Source: an uncultured Lachnospiraceae bacterium (GTDB lineage Bacteria > Bacillota > Clostridia > Lachnospirales > Lachnospiraceae). Taken from it: a stretch of DNA of 64,000 nucleotides. Positions 1-6,518 of this stretch are shown here, in pieces. Both the position numbers and the translations under genes were made by a program. Position 1 is the first letter of the stretch; each line of letters begins with the position of its first letter. The notes under the pieces are model-generated. The model saw only the letters and a list, made by a program, of their open reading frames with translations, was not told the DNA's origin and ran no database searches. The stretch covers positions 62,001 to 126,000 of the forward strand of contig CACZBW010000004.1 in assembly GCA_902779575.1 (NCBI GenBank). Reading direction: 5' to 3'.

Positions 1-552
1 GAACTGGACAAAGAAAAGTCAATTCTGCGGCAGACGCATCTGAGCGGCGGCGGGCCCAGGGAGAATGACGCGGAGCACGCCTGGCACCTTGCCGCCATGA
101 CATGGCTGCTGAGCGAATATTCCAATCAGCCGGTCGACACGGCGAAGACCATGCTCATGGTTCTCCTGCACGACGTGGTGGAGATCGATGCCGGCGACTC
201 CTATGCCTATGATCCGGAAGCCCAGAAAAGCGCTCCCGAAAGAGAGCGGAAGGCCGCCGAAAGACTCTACGGTTTGCTGCCTGAAGATCAGGGGAGTTTT
301 CTGAAGGCTCTCTGGGAGGAGTTTGAAAGGGGAGAGAGTCCCGAGGCTAAATTTGCCCATGTGATGGACAATCTTCAGCCCATGCTGCTGAACCATTCCA
401 ACGGCGGACAGGACTGGAGCAGCCGCGGCGTGCGCCGTTCCCAGGTTGAGGAGCGCAACCGGCACACAGCGGAGGGCTCGGAGGCGATCTGGGCCTATAT
501 GAAGGAGATCATAGAGCAGAATCTTCAGAGGGGCTCCCTGAAGGATGAATAA
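1..552 (+). CDS. HD-domain hydrolase, C-terminal part (5' end outside window)
   Basis: The frame is open from base 1, so this is the last 183 residues of a gene that starts upstream. Just inside the edge is RENDAEHAWH, followed about 25 residues on by LLHDVVEID and an AGD, the spaced His / His-Asp / Asp pattern of HD-superfamily metal-dependent phosphohydrolases, most like the YfbR/YGK1-type 5'-nucleotidase group (the family name is inference from motif layout). The role would be hydrolysis of a phosphate from a nucleotide or similar substrate in the cytoplasm; the substrate cannot be read from sequence. An internal ATG at 97 exists, but starting there would remove the first HD ligand, so it is not the true start. 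The nitroreductase gene follows 76 bases later on the same strand. Confidence 0.8.
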   Translation, partial: ELDKEKSILRQTHLSGGGPRENDAEHAWHLAAMTWLLSEYSNQPVDTAKTMLMVLLHDVVEIDAGDSYAYDPEAQKSAPERERKAAERLYGLLPEDQGSFLKALWEEFERGESPEAKFAHVMDNLQPMLLNHSNGGQDWSSRGVRRSQVEERNRHTAEGSEAIWAYMKEIIEQNLQRGSLKDE

Positions 553-628
553 TTCTCCGGAATCTGATTCCGGAAGCTGTTTTAAGGCGGCGCGCGCCGC
601 TGCCGGACATGAACGGAAGGAGAAAGAC

Positions 629-1144
629 ATGAAGAGTTTTCTGGAACTTGCAGAAGCAAGATATTCCTGCAAGAAGTTTTCCGACAGAGCCATTTCGGAT
701 GAAGACCTGAATTATGTCCTTGAAGCGGGACGCCTTGCTCCGACAGCAAAGAATCTTCAGCCACAGCATATCTATGTGATGCGTTCGGCGGAAGCCCTGG
801 AGCAGATTGACAAGCTGACGCCCTGCAGATACGGAGCGCCGGTCGTTGCCGTTATCGCTTATGACCGTGACAATGTTTTCACTTTCCCGGGCGGACGCGC
901 CACCTCCGGTGCGGAGGATGTCTCGATCGTGGCGACGCATATGATGCTGGCGGCAGCGGACAGGGGCCTGAATTCCTGCTGGCTGAATTTCTTTGATCCG
1001 GATAAGGCAGCCGCGGAGCTTGACCTTCCGGACAACGAAACAGTGGTCCTGCTTCTGGATCTCGGCTATGCCGCGGAAGGAGCTGCGCCGCTGGCGAATC
1101 ACACGAACCGCAAAGCGCTGTCGGAAACAGTGACCTGGCGATGA
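629..1144 (+). CDS. Nitroreductase family protein (FMN-dependent)
   Basis: A 171-residue protein of the nitroreductase/NADH oxidase fold. The amino end AEARYSCKKFSD matches the FMN-phosphate-binding R-x-S-x-R/K-x-F pattern, APTAKNLQP is the second flavin-contact segment, and GLNSCWLNFF is the conserved helix-strand turn near the carboxy end. Such proteins form homodimers that reduce nitroaromatics, quinones or flavins with NAD(P)H; the natural substrate is unknown. The start at 629 is preferred because GGAAGGAGA (615-623) lies just upstream and because the frame's earlier ATG at 545 overlaps the end of the HD gene and adds 28 atypical residues. It is at the short end for the family (usually 170-220 residues) but all core motifs are present. 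Confidence 0.88.
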   Translation: MKSFLELAEARYSCKKFSDRAISDEDLNYVLEAGRLAPTAKNLQPQHIYVMRSAEALEQIDKLTPCRYGAPVVAVIAYDRDNVFTFPGGRATSGAEDVSIVATHMMLAAADRGLNSCWLNFFDPDKAAAELDLPDNETVVLLLDLGYAAEGAAPLANHTNRKALSETVTWR

Positions 1145-1271
1145 GGGAATTTCCGGGCTGTCTGCGGCAGACGGAGTTTTCAGCAGGAAAGTATGGAAAA
1201 AAGAAGTTAAGGATAAAAGATAAATCATTTTGATTCGCAGAAGACCGGATAAACAAAAAGAGGATAACACT

Positions 1272-1475
1272 ATGGATAACGGCATTCTTAAAAAAGCGCT
1301 GGCCAGGGGGATTCTGGTGGGCCTGATTCTGGCACTGGCAGTACTGGCAGCACGTGTGCTGGTTGCGAAGACTGATTTTATAGCGACGGTAACATCCTGG
1401 TACGGAATTCTTTCCCTTATTTGTTTTCCGGTTGGCTGCATCCTTCTTTTTTATTTTGACCTGAAGAAAAAGTAA
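1272..1475 (+). CDS. Small two-helix membrane protein, unknown function
   Basis: Sixty-seven residues with two clear hydrophobic segments (about residues 10-30 and 39-60), a Lys/Arg-flanked junction and a Lys-rich tail (DLKKK), so a likely two-pass membrane protein with both ends inside. AAGAGG at 1257-1262 sits about 9 bases before the ATG at 1272, while the longer frame starting at 1230 has no ribosome site. I do not recognise a family. It stands alone between the nitroreductase and the CobW-like gene, and a strong inverted repeat follows it at 1518-1560, so it may be its own transcription unit or the end of the nitroreductase operon. Confidence 0.6.
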   Translation: MDNGILKKALARGILVGLILALAVLAARVLVAKTDFIATVTSWYGILSLICFPVGCILLFYFDLKKK

Positions 1476-1517
1476 TTATAATCGGATTTGTTCTGAAGAA
1501 AAGCTGTTATAACCGGA

Positions 1518-1560
1518 CCGCGCAGAATAAAGGACAGAGGATGTTCTTTATTCTGCGCGG
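1518..1560 (+). terminator. 15-bp perfect inverted repeat, likely terminator
   Basis: CCGCGCAGAATAAAG (1518-1532) is matched perfectly by its complement at 1546-1560 across a 13-base loop. The T tract after it is poor (CTGTTTC), so termination strength is uncertain; it could also be a leader structure for the CobW-like gene, whose ribosome site begins only about 20 bases further on. Confidence 0.5.
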
Positions 1561-1590
1561 CTGTTTCAGTGGACGCCTGGAGTGGATCAG

Positions 1591-2559
1591 ATGATACGGA
1601 TAGACTTGATAACAGGATTTCTGGGTTCCGGAAAGACCACCTTTCTGCATGGTTATGCCCGGTATCTGATGGACAGCGGGTTGAAAATCGGGATCATAGA
1701 AAATGATTTCGGAGCGGTAAACGTCGATATGATGCTTCTGCAGGACCTTGAGGGAGAGCAGTGCGAGCGGGAGATGGTTGCGGGCGGAGCGGATCTTGAT
1801 ACCTACCGCAGGCGCTTTCGCACGAAGCTGATTTCCATGGGGATGAGAGGATTTGACAGAGTCCTGATCGAGCCCTCCGGCATCTTTGACGCGGAAGAGT
1901 TCTTCGACGCGCTCTGTGAAGAACCCTTAAACCGCTGGTATGAGATCGGGTCTGTCATAGCCATCGTGGATGCCCTGCTTCCTCCGGAACTGTCGCGGGA
2001 GTCGGAATATCTGCTGGTGTCCCAGCTTGCCGATGCAGGCTGCGTTGTACTGAGCAGGTTCCAGCTGTGCGGCGGAGAAGGCGCGTCGCGGACGGTAGAT
2101 TATCTGAATGCGGCCATGCAGCGTTTTGGCTGCGGCAGGCGCTTTCGCCTGGGAGAGGAGAAGGCAGACGCCGCGTCTGTGATCGCGGCCGACTGGTCTT
2201 CCTTTACCGCGGAGGATTACCGGAAGATAGAAAGTTCCGGTTATCAGCTGGCGGAACATGCCCGTATCTCAATCGGAAAGGATGAGGGCTTCCAGTCCCT
2301 TTATTATCTGCAGCGTCCTTTTACGCCGGACAGCATACGCGAGGCTGTCCGGATGCTCTTTGAGGACAGGTCCTGCGGGAATATATTCCGGATTAAAGGG
2401 TTTGCCAGAGATAAGGAAAAGTGGATGGAAGTAAATGCGGTCCGGAGCGGCGGCGTTGTGATGAAGCCCGCGCGGGAAGGACAGCAGGTGGTGATCGTGA
2501 TCGGTGAAAAGCTGAACCGGGAAAGGATCAACCGGTATATGGGGCAGGAAGCTGTCTGA
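1591..2559 (+). CDS. CobW/HypB/UreG-family (COG0523-like) GTPase, degenerate
   Basis: A 322-residue P-loop protein. GFLGSGKT (residues 9-16) is the Walker A, IENDFG (36-41) the switch-I-like segment and EPSG (94-97) the G3 equivalent, all as in COG0523 metallochaperone/insertase proteins. Two hallmarks are missing: the metal-binding CxCC expected after switch I is replaced by MVAGGAD (residues 62-68, with one Cys at 58), and the NKxD nucleotide-specificity motif is replaced by VLSRFQ near residue 153. The carboxy third resembles a CobW C-terminal domain without a His-rich tail. The start is either GTG 1582 or ATG 1591; GGAG at 1579-1582 overlaps the GTG but is ideally spaced for 1591. It probably binds a nucleotide, but the metal-delivery role inferred for the family is doubtful here. 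Confidence 0.78.
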   Translation: MIRIDLITGFLGSGKTTFLHGYARYLMDSGLKIGIIENDFGAVNVDMMLLQDLEGEQCEREMVAGGADLDTYRRRFRTKLISMGMRGFDRVLIEPSGIFDAEEFFDALCEEPLNRWYEIGSVIAIVDALLPPELSRESEYLLVSQLADAGCVVLSRFQLCGGEGASRTVDYLNAAMQRFGCGRRFRLGEEKADAASVIAADWSSFTAEDYRKIESSGYQLAEHARISIGKDEGFQSLYYLQRPFTPDSIREAVRMLFEDRSCGNIFRIKGFARDKEKWMEVNAVRSGGVVMKPAREGQQVVIVIGEKLNRERINRYMGQEAV

Positions 2560-2631
2560 AACAATGTCAGCTGCTTAACCGCTCTGCTCATTTTGTCTGG
2601 ACAGAAAGGTTCCGGAAGGGAGAAAGAGATT

Positions 2632-3204
2632 ATGAAGACAGTGCTGTACGACGGAAAACCTGCGAAAGCAAATGACCGCCCGGATCTTGCGGGCGGCAGG
2701 CCGGAGCAGGAGATGATGACCTACAAGTTTCTGGATAAGCTTGGGATCGGCTATAAGAGGGCGGACCATGATCCTGCCGAGGATATGGATGCCTGCACCG
2801 CGATTGAGAAGGTGCTGAAAGCTCCCATCTGCAAGAACCTGTTTCTCTGCAACCGGCAGCAGACCATGTTTTATCTGCTTCTGATGCCGGGAGACAAGCC
2901 CTTCAAGACGAAGGAGATTACGAAACAGATCGGTTCGGCCCGCCTGTCTTTCGGCCCGGAAGAATACATGTGGGAGTATATGCATTGTGAGAAAGGCTCC
3001 GCCAGCGTGCTGGGGCTCATGAACGATACGGAGGGGCATGTGCGGCTTCTGGTGGACCAGGACCTGAAGGAGAATCCTTATATCGGATGTCATCCCTGCA
3101 GGAATACATCTACTCTGAAACTGCATACAAAGGATGTATTTGAGACCTTTGCGCACGCCGTGAACCATGAGATTACGTGGGTGAAGCTGACCGGGCAGGC
3201 TTAA
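2632..3204 (+). CDS. YbaK/aminoacyl-tRNA deacylase domain protein (PrdX/ProX type)
   Basis: A 190-residue protein of the YbaK/EbsC editing-domain family. An amino-terminal lead-in is followed by TYKFLDKLGI, the TAIEKVL helix, KNLFLCNRQQTMFYLLLM (the central strand pair), GSASVLGLMND and HPCRNTSTLKL, which are the usual landmarks of the free-standing ProX/PrdX proteins that hydrolyse mischarged Ala- or Cys-tRNA(Pro). The cytoplasmic proofreading role is from family knowledge. ATG 2632 follows GGAAGGGAGAA (2614-2624) at good spacing; the frame's longer upstream part lacks a ribosome site. It is convergent with the desulfoferrodoxin gene and shares a bidirectional terminator with it. Confidence 0.85.
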   Translation: MKTVLYDGKPAKANDRPDLAGGRPEQEMMTYKFLDKLGIGYKRADHDPAEDMDACTAIEKVLKAPICKNLFLCNRQQTMFYLLLMPGDKPFKTKEITKQIGSARLSFGPEEYMWEYMHCEKGSASVLGLMNDTEGHVRLLVDQDLKENPYIGCHPCRNTSTLKLHTKDVFETFAHAVNHEITWVKLTGQA

Positions 3205-3243
3205 GAGAGCCCGCGGGAGCAGATGAAAAACGGAACGCAGAGA

Positions 3244-3305
3244 AAAAGATCCGGCCGCCTGATAAGCTGCCCTTCGGACAGCAGATCAGTAAGGCCGGAT
3301 CTTTT
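3244..3305. terminator. Bidirectional rho-independent terminator
   Basis: AAAAGATCCGGCC (3244-3256) pairs with GGCCGGATCTTTT (3293-3305); inside it CTGAT/ATCAG and AGCTG/CAGC extend the hairpin. A-run on the left and T-run on the right give U tracts in both directions, serving the tRNA-editing gene (plus) and desulfoferrodoxin (minus). Confidence 0.85.
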
Positions 3306-3328
3306 CATTTATTTCTGCGGAATCTTTC

Positions 3329-3715
3329 TTACTCCGGCTGTTTAAGCTCTGCTTTCCACAGGCCGTGAAGATTGCAGTATTCATAAGCCGCGAGGGCGCT
3401 CTCGCCTTCTGCAAGAAGGAATTCAGCCTTCGGGGCTTCGCCCGGATTCAGCCTCCGAAGCTGATAGCCGCAGCTGGTCTCGAGAATGATGAACTGGATA
3501 TAATGTTCGTCAAGCATGGGATGTTCGACAGAACCGACCGTAACCTGAACCCTGTTGCCGCGGGCGGCCAGAACCGGCACATGCTTTTCCTGCGCCGCAT
3601 CGACAGAGCCGGGAATCAGCTCTTCCATCGCATCGCCGCAGCACATGGTCGGACATCCCGACTTCTTCTCGACAAATACCATTTTGCCACATTTTGCGCA
3701 TTTCAGAATGATCAT
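3329..3715 (-). CDS. dfx: Desulfoferrodoxin (two-iron superoxide reductase)
   Basis: A 128-residue cytoplasmic superoxide reductase. The amino-terminal desulforedoxin-like domain carries Cys6, Cys9, Cys25 and Cys26 (CAKC ... CC), the FeS4 centre I. The second domain has the catalytic centre II ligands: EKHVP (Lys44-His45), EHPM (His65), DEHY (His71), and CNLH (Cys114, His117), the His4Cys iron site with the conserved Lys. It reduces superoxide to hydrogen peroxide without making oxygen, a typical defence of strict anaerobes. The start is ATG at 3715, with AGGAGG (3725-3730 on the plus strand, reverse complement) 9 bases upstream; the frame extends further up but without family similarity. All iron ligands are intact. 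Convergent with the preceding plus-strand gene. Confidence 0.95.
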   Translation of the reverse strand: MIILKCAKCGKMVFVEKKSGCPTMCCGDAMEELIPGSVDAAQEKHVPVLAARGNRVQVTVGSVEHPMLDEHYIQFIILETSCGYQLRRLNPGEAPKAEFLLAEGESALAAYEYCNLHGLWKAELKQPE

Positions 3716-3775
3716 GTCTTCTTTCCTCCTGTTAGAACATTTCCTTTGAATCGAGAATGATATTTCCATGTCAAT

Positions 3776-3784
3776 ATTGTAGCA
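3776..3784 (-). promoter_or_regulatory. Candidate extended -10 promoter for dfx
   Basis: On the minus strand TGCTACAAT is a good extended -10 element about 60 bases ahead of the dfx start. A TTGACA (3769-3774, minus) follows immediately and could alternatively be a -35 with a weak ATTCAA 17 bases on. Confidence 0.4.
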
Positions 3785-3911
3785 CAGGAACCCGCCGCAC
3801 ATAAAGCTGTTTTCGGAAAATCATACACATCACTGCTGTTTTCCGGACGATTTCTCCGGCAGGCACAGCAAAGTAAGCAGACCAGGCTGCCGCGAAGAAG
3901 GGAATTCTTTC

Positions 3912-3939
3912 TTTACAGGGAGGCCGGAGAAGGGATAAA
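3912..3939 (+). promoter_or_regulatory. Candidate promoter for the barnase-like gene
   Basis: TTTACA (3912-3917) and GATAAA (3934-3939) are separated by 16 bases, ending about 24 bases before the strong ribosome site of the secreted ribonuclease gene. Confidence 0.4.
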
Positions 3940-3977
3940 CTGGATATATCTATTATGTTTTGAAGGAGGTAGTCAAA

Positions 3978-4688
3978 TTGATCAGACATATCAGAAAAAG
4001 AGCGGCCGCCGTTCTGTCCGTACTGCTGCTGGCTCTGGTGCTATGCGCGGCTTCAGTGCAGGCAACATCACTCGGAGATCTCCTGGAAGGTCTCGGCTGG
4101 ACCTTTGAGGATTCCGACGATGCGGACGTGAAAGAGGATGAGAAAAATTCCGGGAAAGCCGGAGACAGCCGTGCGGATGCTTCTTCAGACAGGAAAGAGG
4201 AAAAGAATACAGGCTCCGGCGGCAAAAGTTCCGGATCCGCGAAGCCGGAAGAAAAAGCCGGAAACGATGAGAAGACAGACGAAGTGGAGCAGTCTTCTGA
4301 TTATGAGATCCTGGATATTGAAGAGGGGGAGGATTATGACAGCCGGGATGAGGTCTGCGCCTATCTTGTCCAGTTCCATGAACTGCCGCCCAACTTCATG
4401 ACCAAAAAGGAGGCAAGAAGAGAGGGCTGGGAATACGGCGCCCTGAATCAGGTGCTCGAAGGGATGAGCATCGGGGGAGATTATTTCGGGAATTACCAGG
4501 AGGTTCTCCCGGTAGTGAAAGGCCGCTCCTATTATGAGTGCGACATTGATACCGGCACAGCGCGGAGCCGAGGCGCGAAGAGAATCATTTATTCTGACGA
4601 CTGGAATATCTATTATACAGACGACCATTACGAAACCTTTACTCTTCTCTATGGAGACGATGATTATGAAAGAGAATTTGACGACTGA
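3978..4688 (+). CDS. Secreted barnase-type ribonuclease (N1/T1/barnase superfamily)
   Basis: A 236-residue precursor: signal peptide (RHIRKR, then a 17-residue hydrophobic core ending at SVQA), an acidic low-complexity linker (about residues 45-120), and a barnase fold at about 122-230. YLVQFHELPPNFMTKKEA parallels the barnase amino half, GMSIGGDYF its guanine-loop region, and the catalytic set is intact: Glu187 in YYECDID, Arg202 in AKRIIYS and His217 in DDHYETF, at spacings matching barnase Glu73, Arg87 and His102 with one inserted residue. It should be an exported guanyl-preferring ribonuclease cleaving RNA to 2',3'-cyclic phosphates (family knowledge). TTG 3978 is chosen because AAGGAGGT (3963-3970) lies 7 bases upstream. 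The downstream gene is a barstar homologue, which supports toxin-immunity pairing. Confidence 0.93.
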   Translation: MIRHIRKRAAAVLSVLLLALVLCAASVQATSLGDLLEGLGWTFEDSDDADVKEDEKNSGKAGDSRADASSDRKEEKNTGSGGKSSGSAKPEEKAGNDEKTDEVEQSSDYEILDIEEGEDYDSRDEVCAYLVQFHELPPNFMTKKEARREGWEYGALNQVLEGMSIGGDYFGNYQEVLPVVKGRSYYECDIDTGTARSRGAKRIIYSDDWNIYYTDDHYETFTLLYGDDDYEREFDD

Positions 4689-4815
4689 GTCCGCGCAAAG
4701 CTGTAAGCAGCTTCCGGAAGGGGCCGGCAGAAAACCGGAACCGGGATGCGCGGAGGATTCAGCCGGAGCAGGAAAGACAGGTTTCCGCTCCGGAACGGTC
4801 AGCGAAAGGAGACCT

Positions 4816-5088
4816 ATGGAACGGATCTATCTGAATGCGGAGGAGATATCGACAAAGGAGAAGATGGCAGGCTATATGAAAGAAGCCTTCCGGTTTCCGG
4901 ATTATTTCGGGGGAAATCTGGACGCCTTAAACGACCTGCTGTCAGAGGTTTACGAGGATACGCAGATCTGCCTGACAAGATCAAATCTGGAAAAGATCTG
5001 CGGCAATTCCTACGCCTACCGGACACTGACCGTACTCGGCGCGGCGGCGGCGGAGAATCCGCATCTGGCGATACTGTTTGTACAGTAA
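4816..5088 (+). CDS. Barstar-family ribonuclease inhibitor
   Basis: Ninety residues, the length of barstar. FPDYFGGNLDALNDLL aligns with the barstar contact helix (PEYYGENLDALWDCL), including the Asp residues that occupy the barnase active site, and the end NPHLAILFVQ matches the terminal strand. It would bind and block the ribonuclease in the cytoplasm before export, or protect against sibling toxin. ATG 4816 has AAAGGAGA (4805-4812) just upstream. The same frame is open back to an ATG at 4666 that overlaps the end of the ribonuclease gene, so a translationally coupled longer form with a 50-residue lead cannot be excluded, but that lead is not barstar-like. Confidence 0.92.
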   Translation: MERIYLNAEEISTKEKMAGYMKEAFRFPDYFGGNLDALNDLLSEVYEDTQICLTRSNLEKICGNSYAYRTLTVLGAAAAENPHLAILFVQ

Positions 5089-5098
5089 GAATACGGAA

Positions 5099-5152
5099 GC
5101 CACGGGAATCCGTGCGGCGAAGTTTTGAAATCTGACTGCAAATGCAGTTTTT
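5099..5152 (+). terminator. Two small hairpins, possible terminator of the RNase/inhibitor unit
   Basis: CACGG-GAAT-CCGTG (5101-5114) is followed by TTTT, and ACTGC-AAAT-GCAGT (5135-5148) is followed directly by TTTTT. Each stem is only 5 bp, so this is a weak call. Confidence 0.4.
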
Positions 5153-5239
5153 CGCTGTGACATATGCGGCTGAACAAAGGCAGCTGTGCGATGAACAAAG
5201 CTCAGGCCGGCCGTTGTATTTCAGGAGCAGGACCCGGAG

Positions 5240-6166
5240 ATGAAGAAAAAAGAAAAGGTGGAACTCCGCTACTATGATATTCCGCAGAAGGAGGGGGTAC
5301 TTGCCCTGCTGGGGGAGAACTGGGTCAGGAGCTACGGGGACGGGATCGATTACCTGCATTTTCACAATCTTCTGGAGATCGGCGTCTGCAGGAGCGGAAC
5401 GGGCGAGCTGGTCCTCGACAGCCGGATCGTGCCTTATGGCCCCGACATGATTTCCGTGATACCGAAAAATTATCCTCATACGACGAACAGCACGCCGGGC
5501 ACGGAGAGTGCCTGGGAATATCTTTTCCTCGAGCCGGGGATGCTGATGAAAGAGTATTACGGGGAAAATGAAGCGGCCTTCAGGCGCTTCCTGGAACTGA
5601 CCGGGAGGGAGGCTCTGTTTGCCGGAACACGGGAATATCCGCAGCTGGCAGGGATCGTGGACGCGATCATGGACGAGATGCGGGTAAAAAAGAGTTTTTA
5701 TGTGGAAAAGGTCAGGGGACTTCTGACGGCTCTGCTGTTTGAGATTGCCCGCATTACGGAGATGGAGGCGGCTCCGCATGTCCCGGATTCAAGAGTCTTC
5801 GGGCAGATCAGCAAGGCCTTGCGCTATGTGGACCGGCATTACGCGGAACCCGTGCGGATCGGGGATCTGGCGGAAGCCTGCAGCATCAGCGAGACCCATT
5901 TCCGAAGGCTGTTTTATGAGTATATCCATATGACGCCGGTCGAGTACCTGAATATGGTGAGGGTGCTTCACGCCTGTGAAATCCTCCGCTCCTCCAACGA
6001 TACGATCGCCGGGGTGGCGGTGCGCTGCGGCTTTTCCACCGTGTCTACCCTGGACCGGAATTTCAGGCAGGTTCTGGGCGTGACGCCCGGCCAGTGGAAG
6101 AGAGATCCGAAAAACTATGAGAGCAAACTGCTGGAGGTCAACGTTTCGGTCAGAAAAGGCTGGTAA
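5240..6166 (+). CDS. AraC-family transcriptional regulator with cupin sensor domain
   Basis: A 308-residue regulator. The amino half (about residues 35-100: DYLHFHNLLEIGVC ... ISVIPKNYPHT) has the cupin-type sugar-sensing pattern, and residues about 190-295 hold the two AraC helix-turn-helix motifs: IGDLAEACSISETHFRRLF and IAGVAVRCGFSTVSTLDRNF, followed by GVTPGQWKRD. It should bind DNA upstream of the adjacent sugar-transport/beta-galactosidase locus in response to a carbohydrate; that target is inferred from position only. A clear terminator (6242-6287) separates it from the binding-protein gene, so it is transcribed independently. The ribosome site is GGACCCGGAG just before the ATG. Confidence 0.9.
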   Translation: MKKKEKVELRYYDIPQKEGVLALLGENWVRSYGDGIDYLHFHNLLEIGVCRSGTGELVLDSRIVPYGPDMISVIPKNYPHTTNSTPGTESAWEYLFLEPGMLMKEYYGENEAAFRRFLELTGREALFAGTREYPQLAGIVDAIMDEMRVKKSFYVEKVRGLLTALLFEIARITEMEAAPHVPDSRVFGQISKALRYVDRHYAEPVRIGDLAEACSISETHFRRLFYEYIHMTPVEYLNMVRVLHACEILRSSNDTIAGVAVRCGFSTVSTLDRNFRQVLGVTPGQWKRDPKNYESKLLEVNVSVRKGW

Positions 6167-6241
6167 GGACGGAAAAGCTGAGAAGAAAAGCAGAATCAGA
6201 ATGCTGAATTAAAAACCGGAACAGATCCCGTGAATTAGATG

Positions 6242-6287
6242 ACTGCCGGAGAAACACAGACTAATCCGTGTTTCTCCGGCAGTTTTA
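6242..6287 (+). terminator. Rho-independent terminator after the AraC regulator
   Basis: ACTGCCGGAGAAACAC (6242-6257) pairs perfectly with its complement at 6268-6283 around a 10-base loop, followed by TTTT. Confidence 0.88.
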
Positions 6288-6518
6288 TGATGAAATCGAC
6301 GAAAAACACCGAAAAACAGGATCGGATGAGCCTGTATTTTTTGTGATTATCCCCGCTGAGCTTCGCTGTTTTCTGTCAACCTGACTAAAAAAGTCGAAAA
6401 TGCGCAAAAGATGGGCAATTTCGTTCACGATTCCGGTTCAGACTTGCTACAATAGACGCATGGGACAGCCTGTTCAGACAGGCTGCCGAAGCGAAGTATA
6501 CACACGGAGGTAGATAAG
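6288..6518 (+). promoter_or_regulatory. Regulatory region of the sugar importer: palindrome, promoter and leader hairpin
   Basis: No gene is seen between the AraC terminator and the binding protein. The region holds GACT-AAAAA-AGTC (6383-6395), a candidate operator; TTCACG (6424-6429) and the extended -10 TGCTACAAT (TACAAT at 6448-6453, 18-base spacing); and a leader hairpin CAGCCTG-TTCAGA-CAGGCTG (6466-6485). The ribosome site is GGAGG shortly before the ATG at 6519. The promoter is well supported; the operator is a guess. Confidence 0.55.

Noticed and set aside
4666-4815. Longer amino end of the barstar-like protein
   Set aside because: The frame is open and overlaps the RNase stop, but the extra residues are not barstar-like and a good ribosome site precedes 4816. 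Kept only as an alternative.
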